DNA from: RQOF01 sp964461135
GTDB lineage: Bacteria; Calditrichota; Calditrichia; RBG-13-44-9
DNA: 27,757 bases
Direction of reading: 5' to 3'
Assembly (NCBI GenBank): GCA_964461135.1
Contig: CAYWTB010000060.1
Location: 1-27,757 of the forward strand
Shown here: piece after piece, positions 1 to 6,247 of the stretch
How the letters are laid out: the number at the start of each line of letters is the position of its first letter
Position numbering within the stretch: the stretch's first letter is position 1
Made by a program: the position numbers and the translations under genes
The notes under the pieces: model-generated
What the model was told of the DNA's origin: nothing
Database searches by the model: none
The model's input: the letters and a program-made list of their open reading frames with translations, nothing else

Positions 1-147
1 AAATTAAGGGGAGGAACCTTTTCTTTTAAATTTCAACTAAAAAAAAGATAATGCCGACTATTCTTGCAAGTTTTTAGTGCAGGACTGAGCCGTTAATTTA
101 TAAATATATAGTGTGATTTACAGGATTTAAATTAATATTTGAACCTG

Positions 148-750
148 TTAATCCTGTCCCAAATTTATGGTACCGTATTTGTGATCTGCTGTACTTAGTT
201 TGGTTAATGAAGCGAAGAATGGATCGATATCTTTAATAATTTCACAAAGCGAGTCATATTTATTTCCAAAATATTTCAGCCAATTTCGAAAATCATCAAT
301 AGCATTGGGCCTGCGTCTACGTGCATCGATAAAATGAAAGAAAATACTTCCTACGGACTTTTGTGGTAATTCCTTTACAAAATCCTGAGGTTTGGAAACC
401 GTCTTTTTGGTATCAAAAACAACAATTTGGGGACGAAAAAATTCGAACTGATTATCGTGGGGCGCATTGGGGGAGTAATCAATTTCATCCAATCTTTCTT
501 AAATGATTTCATGAAACTCTTGTCTCAAACTTTCCAGATCGGGAAAATCTTTTGTATCGATTAAACTCAGCCTTTCCACTAAAACTTTGTCATGAAGCGC
601 ATGACGAACCCAAATAGCAAAATCATTAGGGTATTCAGGGTCATCAAATTTGGGTCTAAGAAACCCACCCCAAAAGTGGTCATATATAGATCCTAAATCG
701 ACATCTCTGAATATAGCACGAAGCTCTCGAAGATTGCCGGCTCGGTTATA
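148..750 (-). pseudogene. DUF5752-like protein, interrupted by an in-frame stop and 5'-truncated
   Basis: Two reading frames, 499-765 and 148-492, lie in the same frame on the minus strand and are separated only by one TAA at 499-501. Reading through it gives EII-stop-ERLDEIDY, which continues smoothly. The two halves look like the tandem repeats of DUF5752 proteins: the first has GSIYDHFWGGFLRP and DPEYPNDFAIW, the second has IVVFDT and GSIFFHFIDARRR. Family recognition is from memory of these motifs. The usual N-terminal leader before RAGNLREL (codons near 744-721) is missing, because from about 740 upward the DNA instead matches sfsA on the opposite strand. The TTG at 765 would be the only start and has no convincing ribosome site. 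I read this as a gene broken by a deletion plus a nonsense change (GAA to TAA is the simplest). The two pieces could still be made as short proteins, but that is less likely. Confidence 0.6.
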
Positions 751-927
751 TTTTTTGTTATACAACGGGGAGATGCCTCTCTTTTCAGGCCGGCTGACCG
801 TATAGACGGCGAGTATGACCGGCTCCTGCGGCTTGCATCTATTCAGGGCGTGGAAATTCTGGCATACCGGGCTCAGGTCTCTCTTGTTCAGATATCTCTG
901 CTTAATCCGTTGCCATACGAATTATAG
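742..927 (+). pseudogene. sfsA: 3' remnant of sfsA (sugar fermentation stimulation protein family)
   Basis: The plus-strand frame ending at the TAG 925-927 encodes about 61 residues that resemble the C-terminus of SfsA: SVIFFVIQRGD, then FRPADRIDGEYDRLL, then GVEILAYRAQVS and a final NPLPYEL. The family pattern is roughly AVIFFxVxR...FxPAxxIDxxYxxLL...GVEILAYxAxxS...LPVxL. There is no start codon with a ribosome site, and the N-terminal 160-170 residues expected for the family are absent. Homology ends at about 740, exactly where the DUF5752-like gene begins on the other strand. The frame is still open to its natural stop, so the truncation may be recent. It was recognised by motif, not by a search. 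Confidence 0.6.
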
Positions 928-1019
928 CCAACCGGCATAATGGATTAAGAAAACAATTTCTATTAGAATTTTAATGCTGTGATCTCTATATTTGCATGTT
1001 CTTAAAAAGGAGGTATTTT

Positions 1020-1907
1020 ATGCTGTATCACAAAAAAATGATTTCATTTATCATTATTGCTGTTTTTCTGTTCGGCAGTCTGGCCAGGGCAGCCGGTTTT
1101 GAAGGTAAAATTGTCAATCGTGACATTTCAATTCCTGCATATGCATTTCCTTCTCTCGGTGAGATAGAAAACACCGACTCCGATGCCTATCGGTCCGCAG
1201 TACAGGAACTTTTTAAAAAATCCCCCGATGAGTTAAAACAAATGGCACAGGCCAATGGGGGAGGAGACGATATACAGGAAAGTATTTCCACTATTTATAT
1301 CAAGGGCAGCAAATTCCGGATCGATAGTGAGGAGGAGGGAGAAAAGCAGAGTATCATTTACGATCTTAATACAAAATCCATGAATATAATTCAATGGGAT
1401 TCCAGGGTGGTAATAACTTCCTCGCTGGACGAACTGAAACAGGGATTAAATGAAATGATCCCGGAGATCCCTGAAATGGAAAATCCTGATGTGTCCGAAG
1501 AGAAAAGCCAGTTTTTCATGAAAGCTGCCGGAAAAACCAGGAAGATCAATGGTTACTCCTGTGACCTTTATACGGGAATCAATGATGAAGGTAATTACAC
1601 TAACCTCTGGATCACTTCCGAAAATCAGGTTTTATTCGATGCCTTTAGAAATATGATCACGGTTATGCAAGAATCCTTCGAAAAAGGCAAGATGCTTGGT
1701 GAAGAGGAAAAATTCTTTATCGAAAAGAAGGCGGTTGATATACTGAATATGACCGCCTCTTCATTCGATATTGATATTCAGGAAATGAAAGATATTCAGG
1801 CACAATCACTCTCTGACGATCTTTTTAAAATTCCTGCCGGATTTCAGAAAATCAATGCTGCGGAAATGATGCAGCAGCAGATGGAGATGTATAAAAACCA
1901 GCACTAA
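1020..1907 (+). CDS. Secreted DUF4412-like hypothetical protein
   Basis: A 295-residue protein. The ATG at 1020 is chosen over an upstream start at 996 because a perfect AGGAGG lies about 7 bases before it and the following residues form a clean signal peptide: basic MLYHKK, a hydrophobic stretch to about residue 20, then ARA-A. The mature part is acidic and resembles DUF4412-type proteins: an early strand giving YIKGSKFRID, then SIIYDLNTKSMNIIQWDSR, then a RKINGYSCDLYTG segment and a C-terminal 'fkIPaGFqki' ending, a pattern common in periplasmic proteins of unknown function. No catalytic residues are recognisable. The last 15 residues are rich in Met and Gln. It converges on comF with only 13 bases between the two stops and no visible terminator. 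Function unknown. Confidence 0.7.
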   Translation: MLYHKKMISFIIIAVFLFGSLARAAGFEGKIVNRDISIPAYAFPSLGEIENTDSDAYRSAVQELFKKSPDELKQMAQANGGGDDIQESISTIYIKGSKFRIDSEEEGEKQSIIYDLNTKSMNIIQWDSRVVITSSLDELKQGLNEMIPEIPEMENPDVSEEKSQFFMKAAGKTRKINGYSCDLYTGINDEGNYTNLWITSENQVLFDAFRNMITVMQESFEKGKMLGEEEKFFIEKKAVDILNMTASSFDIDIQEMKDIQAQSLSDDLFKIPAGFQKINAAEMMQQQMEMYKNQH

Positions 1908-1920
1908 AAACTCTATTTGA

Positions 1921-2583
1921 TTAAGACACCGGCGTGGCCAGGGTTAATCCGGCTACCCGGGCCGCGCCGTTTTTTTTCAGAACACGGGCACACTCATTCA
2001 ATGTGGCCCCGGTGGTAACTACATCATCCACCAGAACGATTTCTTTACCGTCTATATTCTGCGGCTTTAAAACCCTGAAGGCGTCATGAACATTTTCCCG
2101 GCGGTCTTCACGGTCCAGTTCGGTTTGGGAGCGGGTGGGTCGAGACCTCACGAGTGCCCGGTTTGACAGCAGGTTTTTTCGGGAAGTGAAAAAACCACGG
2201 GCAATACTGCAGCTCTGGTTAAAACCCCGTTCCTTTTGACGTGCCGGGTAAAGGGGAACGGGAAGAACCATCTGCACTCCGGGGAACAATTCAGAAGCAG
2301 TTACCTTTTCTGCAGCCAGCCGGGCCAGATGTTGCCCCAGCCTTTCAAATTTTCCATACTTAATCTGATGGATAAGGGTTTGCAGGGGAGAATTGAACTC
2401 AAAACACACTAGCAGGGAGTCCAGGAAGCAAGGTTGAAGTCTTTCCAGAATGTCCTGCCGGATGAATTCCGGAGATACCGGGTGAAGTTCTTCTGCACAC
2501 GCCGGGCACAGATTTATCCGGTTATACTTCTGCTCCACCGGATTTTGACATACCAGGCACAATGGGGGATAAAGCAACTGCAT
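1921..2583 (-). CDS. comF: ComF family phosphoribosyltransferase-like protein
   Basis: ComF family protein (220 residues from the start preferred here). Members take part in DNA uptake or processing of incoming single strands in competent bacteria, though many hosts keep the gene without known competence. Two N-terminal CXXC pairs (CLVC and CPAC) form the usual zinc finger. The conserved PVPLYPARQKERGFNQ segment follows, and the PRPP-binding loop appears as VLVDDVVTTGAT near residue 185. The ATG at 2583 follows GGAGGGG with good spacing and the protein then opens with the usual LLYPPLCLVC. An upstream ATG at 2622 would add 13 residues but sits directly behind a terminator stem with no ribosome site. 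The terminator between the preceding gene and comF suggests that comF has its own promoter or depends on readthrough. Confidence 0.85.
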   Translation of the reverse strand: MQLLYPPLCLVCQNPVEQKYNRINLCPACAEELHPVSPEFIRQDILERLQPCFLDSLLVCFEFNSPLQTLIHQIKYGKFERLGQHLARLAAEKVTASELFPGVQMVLPVPLYPARQKERGFNQSCSIARGFFTSRKNLLSNRALVRSRPTRSQTELDREDRRENVHDAFRVLKPQNIDGKEIVLVDDVVTTGATLNECARVLKKNGAARVAGLTLATPVS

Positions 2584-2623
2584 TATCCCCTCCAAGGGTG
2601 ATGACAACCAGTGTAGCTGCATG

Positions 2624-2650
2624 ATAAAAACCCCGTATTTTAGCGGGGTG
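2624..2650 (-). terminator. Rho-independent terminator of the outer-membrane protein gene
   Basis: On the minus strand a six-base-pair stem (ACCCCG at 2649-2644 with CGGGGT at 2635-2630) with an eight-base loop is followed by a run of T. It lies 13 bases beyond the stop of the gene at 2663-3964 and in the leader of comF, 40 bases ahead of the preferred comF start. Confidence 0.75.
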
Positions 2651-2662
2651 GAAATTGTTTAT

Positions 2663-3964
2663 TTAAAATTTATAACTGAATGACAATCTCGGTTCAATTC
2701 GTTCCACCGGTTTGTATTCGGTTACCCCCTGGTCATTAGTCGTTTTTACCCAGTACCAGTAATAAGTGGTGGACAGTACCAGGAAAAAATTCAGGCGATA
2801 TCCTACTTCCGCTGCCAGTAACGCGCGGTTATCCAGCGTTCGGAAATCTTTAAATGTTTCAATTCCCCGCTTATCATACCATGCCCTTAATTCAAATTTG
2901 GGAACCAGGTCCGGTGCCAGAGCTTCCAGATGTACCTCTCCGCTTCTCTTAACCCCATTCAATCGCTGATAACTGCCCCGTAATGTCACCTTATTTATGA
3001 TATGCCCTGCCAGTTGACCATAATAGCCTTCTTCTTTTTCAGTATTCTCCAGCCGGTTAATCTGGGCATCGGGGTATTTAAATGGATCCAGTTCACGTTC
3101 AAGATCGAAGAAAGGTCCAAAAAAGTTGGGAACAAACTGTTTACCCAACCATCTTTTTTCAAACTTGGCAGACAGGGCAAAAAGGCCGACAAATTCCGGA
3201 AATATCACATTAATTCCGGCACCCTGCCCGTGACCGAACTCCTCAAACTTTCCGTAGTCATAATAAATTCCCGATTTGAGCAGCGGTGTATCCAGAAAAA
3301 CAAGATCCGTACCCAGTCCATAAGCAGCCAGGTGCTTCGTCTCTCCCGGAATTTCCCAGGATGCGTATTTATCCGCATATACATAGGTTGCATATAAACG
3401 CCAGTTTTTAAGGACAGGTACATCCGGATTGATAATCCTGATGGGACGGAAGTACAGATTCCCACCCACCATTTCCAGATTAAGCAGATTGCTGGTCACG
3501 GATTCAAAACCGAATTTTCCAAAATCGATGTCCAGTGCCAGACCCCATTTTCGTTTATCATAATTGGAGGCATTGGTATAATTCCACAGCAGGAAACCGT
3601 TCGCAAGAGAGGACATGACGAGTGTTCCGGCCCTGGCATAGAAGGGATCATATTTCTGACCGAATCTGACATATCGGATTGCCCTTAAAATTCCCGCACC
3701 CCCTTTATACTCATCCGTCCTCAATTTGAAATTATTGTTATTATCCATAAGGAACTGCAGAAAAATACCGATGCCTACTTTTCCCAGGGCGAACTCGGGA
3801 GCTAGGGTTATTGTTGTGTAAGGTTCTCCGTCAATCCAGGTCATTCCAAGACCACCAGTTAGGTTACTTTGCTGCGGGTAGGTGTATACATCCCGGAATC
3901 CCTGGGCTGGAGTTAAAGAAAAAAGTATAAGAATCATAAATAAAATACCGAGACATGTTTTCAT
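2663..3964 (-). CDS. Putative outer-membrane beta-barrel protein
   Basis: A 433-residue protein with a signal peptide (MKTCLG, hydrophobic run, TPAQG-F at about residue 22). It is rich in alternating polar and aromatic residues and ends in SFSYKF, a terminal phenylalanine being typical of barrels inserted by the BAM machinery. Many segments look like amphipathic strands separated by short turns (NFKLRTDEYKGG, WRLYATYVYADKY, GIYYDYGKF). No named family is recognised, so substrate and function are unknown. The start is supported by AAGGAG about 8 bases upstream. It is divergent from trmH across a 221-base gap and followed by its own terminator, so it is probably monocistronic. It is too far from the cytochrome genes and too ordinary in composition for me to call it part of an outer-membrane electron conduit. 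Confidence 0.65.
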   Translation of the reverse strand: MKTCLGILFMILILFSLTPAQGFRDVYTYPQQSNLTGGLGMTWIDGEPYTTITLAPEFALGKVGIGIFLQFLMDNNNNFKLRTDEYKGGAGILRAIRYVRFGQKYDPFYARAGTLVMSSLANGFLLWNYTNASNYDKRKWGLALDIDFGKFGFESVTSNLLNLEMVGGNLYFRPIRIINPDVPVLKNWRLYATYVYADKYASWEIPGETKHLAAYGLGTDLVFLDTPLLKSGIYYDYGKFEEFGHGQGAGINVIFPEFVGLFALSAKFEKRWLGKQFVPNFFGPFFDLERELDPFKYPDAQINRLENTEKEEGYYGQLAGHIINKVTLRGSYQRLNGVKRSGEVHLEALAPDLVPKFELRAWYDKRGIETFKDFRTLDNRALLAAEVGYRLNFFLVLSTTYYWYWVKTTNDQGVTEYKPVERIEPRLSFSYKF

Positions 3965-4185
3965 ACCTAGACTCCTTCGATTGGTTGTAAACGGATCGCT
4001 AAAAATAACATAGCTGAAATGAAAAAATCAAGTTTTTAGTTTTATGAATTTAAAAACCTTAAAATTGCTGAAAAGATATCATCGGCATTTCAAAATTTTT
4101 ATTTAGATAGAAGCTCAATCTGAATTACATTAGTTAGCAGGATTAATCCGCAAAAATTTAATAAAGGATTAAACTTAAAATCCAG

Positions 4186-4776
4186 ATGCCAACAGACCGC
4201 CGCTTAAAAAAAATACACCGGGTTCTTAAGGCACGCCAGCTTGATTTAACTGTAGTGTGTGAAAATATCCACGATCCGCATAATGTAAGTGCCATTTTGC
4301 GAACCTGTGATGCGGTGGGGATTTCAAAAGTTCATTTGCTTTATACAAACGAGGCCTTTCCAAAGCTTGGCAAAAAGTCGTCAGCCTCTGCAAAAAAATG
4401 GCTGGATTTTCAACGGCACGAAGACCATTCTGATCTCAGGCAAGCACTAAAATCCCGGAACATGACTATTTACGCTACACATATTGACCCGTCCGCCCGG
4501 AGCATATATGAGGTGGACTGGACACAACCATCTGCCATTATAGTTGGCAATGAACATCGCGGCGTGTCCCGGGAAGCACTGCTTTCAGCCGACTTCAATA
4601 TTAAAATACCTATGGCGGGGATGGTTGAAAGCCTGAATGTTTCAGTCGCTGTAGCGGTAATATTATATGAGGCCTTTCGTCAACGCCTACAGTCTGGCAA
4701 GTACAGACAGGCCCAGGATGAAACCTGGTTAGGGCAACAGTTAGAGAAATGGACCGGACTCTCAAAACTTAAATGA
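4186..4776 (+). CDS. trmH: tRNA (guanosine(18)-2'-O)-methyltransferase, SpoU/TrmH family
   Basis: TrmH methylates the 2'-O of G18 in the tRNA D-loop with S-adenosylmethionine, using a trefoil-knot SPOUT fold. The three SpoU motifs are clear. Motif 1 is ENIHDPHNVSAILRTCDAVG (residues 25-44), with the catalytic Arg in ILRT. Motif 2 is IIVGNEHRGVS, near residue 125. Motif 3 is IPMAGMVESLNVSVAVAVILYEAFRQR, near residue 146. The pattern from QLDLTVVCENIHDPHNVSAI onward follows E. coli TrmH closely. At 196 residues it has a shorter C-terminal tail than the E. coli protein. It is followed after 16 bases by a DUF456 gene, and the two are probably co-transcribed. Confidence 0.85.
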   Translation: MPTDRRLKKIHRVLKARQLDLTVVCENIHDPHNVSAILRTCDAVGISKVHLLYTNEAFPKLGKKSSASAKKWLDFQRHEDHSDLRQALKSRNMTIYATHIDPSARSIYEVDWTQPSAIIVGNEHRGVSREALLSADFNIKIPMAGMVESLNVSVAVAVILYEAFRQRLQSGKYRQAQDETWLGQQLEKWTGLSKLK

Positions 4777-4792
4777 AAGGAAAGAGCAGTTT

Positions 4793-5275
4793 ATGACACA
4801 TGCACTCCTCATAATTCTTACCATTATTGTAATGATTGCCGGTTTGGCCGGTACTGTACTGCCCATGGTTCCAGGAATTCCGCTTATCTATCTGGGATTT
4901 GTAATTTATGGAGTGGGCACCGACTGGGAAGCCTACGCCGTGAATTTCATGGTTTTTTGGGGTGTTGTGACTTTTATGATGGTATTGATCGATTACTATG
5001 CGGGGGCCATCGGTGCAAAAAAATACGGGGCTTCCCCGGCGGCCGTGTGGGGATCGGTTTTAGGCGGAATTCTGGGTATTATCTTCCTGGGCTTCATCGG
5101 TATTATTGCCGGTCCTTTCCTGGGTGCCTTTATAGGTGAACTCCTTTCCGGAAAGTCACCCAGCCATGCACTGCGGGCCGGATGGGGAACTTTTGTCGGG
5201 TTCGTCGCCGGGAGCCTTTTCAAGATCGTCGTCGGTTCCATTATGATCGGGAATTTCATATGGAAAATCCTGTAA
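4793..5275 (+). CDS. DUF456 family membrane protein
   Basis: A 160-residue, strongly hydrophobic protein with about four to five membrane segments. It shows the DUF456 hallmarks: an early GLAGTVLPMVPGIPLIYLGFVIYG, a central IDYYAGAIGAKKYGAS, then Gly-rich helices GSVLGGILGIIFLGFIGIIAGPFLGAFIGELLSG and a final helix. DUF456 has no established function. AGGAAAG precedes the ATG, and the 16-base gap to trmH suggests one transcript. It converges on rex, with the shared space holding the rex terminator. Confidence 0.8.
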   Translation: MTHALLIILTIIVMIAGLAGTVLPMVPGIPLIYLGFVIYGVGTDWEAYAVNFMVFWGVVTFMMVLIDYYAGAIGAKKYGASPAAVWGSVLGGILGIIFLGFIGIIAGPFLGAFIGELLSGKSPSHALRAGWGTFVGFVAGSLFKIVVGSIMIGNFIWKIL

Positions 5276-5276
5276 C

Positions 5277-5315
5277 AAAAATGCCTTCTCCAGGTGAGGT
5301 GCAGGAAGAAGGCAT
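5277..5315 (-). terminator. Rho-independent terminator of rex
   Basis: A nine-base inverted repeat, ATGCCTTCT at 5281-5289 with AGAAGGCAT at 5307-5315. On the minus strand the stem is followed directly by TTTTTG. It lies 23 bases after the rex stop and so ends rex. Plus-strand U-tract is absent, so it should not terminate the DUF456 transcript efficiently. Confidence 0.7.
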
Positions 5316-5337
5316 GTGTATCGGAAAATTTAAACTG

Positions 5338-5961
5338 TTATTTTTTATTTGATAAAAAATAAGAAAGGGCTTCCATCTCCACAGCCATGTTTTCATATTT
5401 TACCGTTACACTTGCTGGGACTTTCAGGCTGCGCGGCGCAAAATTCAAAATAGCATTAACTCCTGCACCCACCAGTTTATCTGCCACTGACTGTGCACTA
5501 TCTGCCGGAACGGCAATAATAGCAATATCAATCTGTTCACTCTTTATCAGATCATTAACCTTGTTAAAATCTTCCACATTTAGCCCACGCACCTGCTGCC
5601 CGATTTTGGACTTATCCCGATCCATGATCAACCTGATAACGAACCCCTGTTTTTTAAATTCAGCGTAATCCGTCAAGGCCCGTCCGATATTACCTGCGCC
5701 CACAATGGCAACGTTCCAGGTACGGTATAATCCCAGAATATTCTCAATCTGTTTTTTTAATGCTTTAGTATTATAACCAAAACCTCTTTTCCCAAAGGTG
5801 CCGAAAAACGACAGATCTTTTCTGACTTGTGCTGAGGTAATTCCATCCATTTCGGCCAGCGTATCGGAAGAAACTGTTTCCACCCGTTTCTCAATCAGTT
5901 GCTCTAATGACCGATAATATTTTGACATGCGTCTGATAGTCGAATCAGATATTTTCTTCAT
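5338..5961 (-). CDS. rex: Redox-sensing transcriptional repressor Rex
   Basis: Rex is a homodimeric repressor that binds DNA when NADH is low and releases it as NADH/NAD+ rises, controlling respiratory and fermentative genes. At 207 residues this one has standard length. The N-terminal winged helix covers residues 1-75 and contains the conserved SDTLAEMDGITSAQVRKDLSFFGTFGKRGFGY. The Rossmann NAD(H) domain follows with VAIVGAGNIGRAL near residue 85 and an acidic strand end IMDRDKSKIG. The domain-swap C-terminal helix ends in MEALSYFLSNKK. A TATG start preceded by GGAGG supports 5961. Upstream, 6039-6056 resembles a Rex operator, which would fit autoregulation. The neighbouring replication operon and the cytochrome genes beyond it make respiratory targets plausible, but I saw no Rex-like site at the cytochrome promoters. 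Confidence 0.93.
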   Translation of the reverse strand: MKKISDSTIRRMSKYYRSLEQLIEKRVETVSSDTLAEMDGITSAQVRKDLSFFGTFGKRGFGYNTKALKKQIENILGLYRTWNVAIVGAGNIGRALTDYAEFKKQGFVIRLIMDRDKSKIGQQVRGLNVEDFNKVNDLIKSEQIDIAIIAVPADSAQSVADKLVGAGVNAILNFAPRSLKVPASVTVKYENMAVEMEALSYFLSNKK

Positions 5962-6038
5962 ACATCCTCCGCAGATTAGTTATGAATTTCTCAAAATATA
6001 ATAACCTAACATGCTAAAATCCACTTTTTTTCTCGTGA

Positions 6039-6056
6039 TTGACAAAAATTTCACAG
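6039..6056. promoter_or_regulatory. Candidate Rex operator upstream of rex
   Basis: TTGACAAAAATTTCACAG matches the Rex palindrome TTGTGAA-N4-TTCACAA at 11 of 14 defined positions (5 of 7 left, 6 of 7 right). It lies 78 bases before the rex start, a natural place for autorepression. The region is AT-rich, so a chance match is possible. Confidence 0.4.
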
Positions 6057-6163
6057 ACTGAATCGACTATTTTTCATTGAAAACAAGCCCATTTGATTCA
6101 GAATAAAAACTGAACATCCTTTCATGTTCCGTGAATAATTTAAAAAACATTTATAATGCACAA

Positions 6164-6191
6164 AGCCCCGCTTTACTTAAAAAGCAGGGCT
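6164..6191 (-). terminator. Probable terminator after gyrA
   Basis: An inverted repeat with 11-base arms (6164-6174 and 6181-6191, one mismatch that can form G-U in RNA on one strand) and a six-base loop lies about 57 bases beyond the gyrA stop. On the minus strand only a short T run (CTTTGTG) follows, so the U-tract is weak. Confidence 0.5.
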
Positions 6192-6247
6192 ATGACATTC
6201 ATGAAAACAAAATAAATGGTGTAAAAATTCCGGCGTGATCCGTTGTT

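Noticed and set aside
1..147. Gene or RNA at the left edge
   Set aside because: AT-rich sequence with no open frame, hairpin or recognisable motif that I could support.
3002..3397. Plus-strand frame opposite the outer-membrane protein gene
   Set aside because: Antisense shadow of a coherent barrel protein with signal peptide. No ribosome site.
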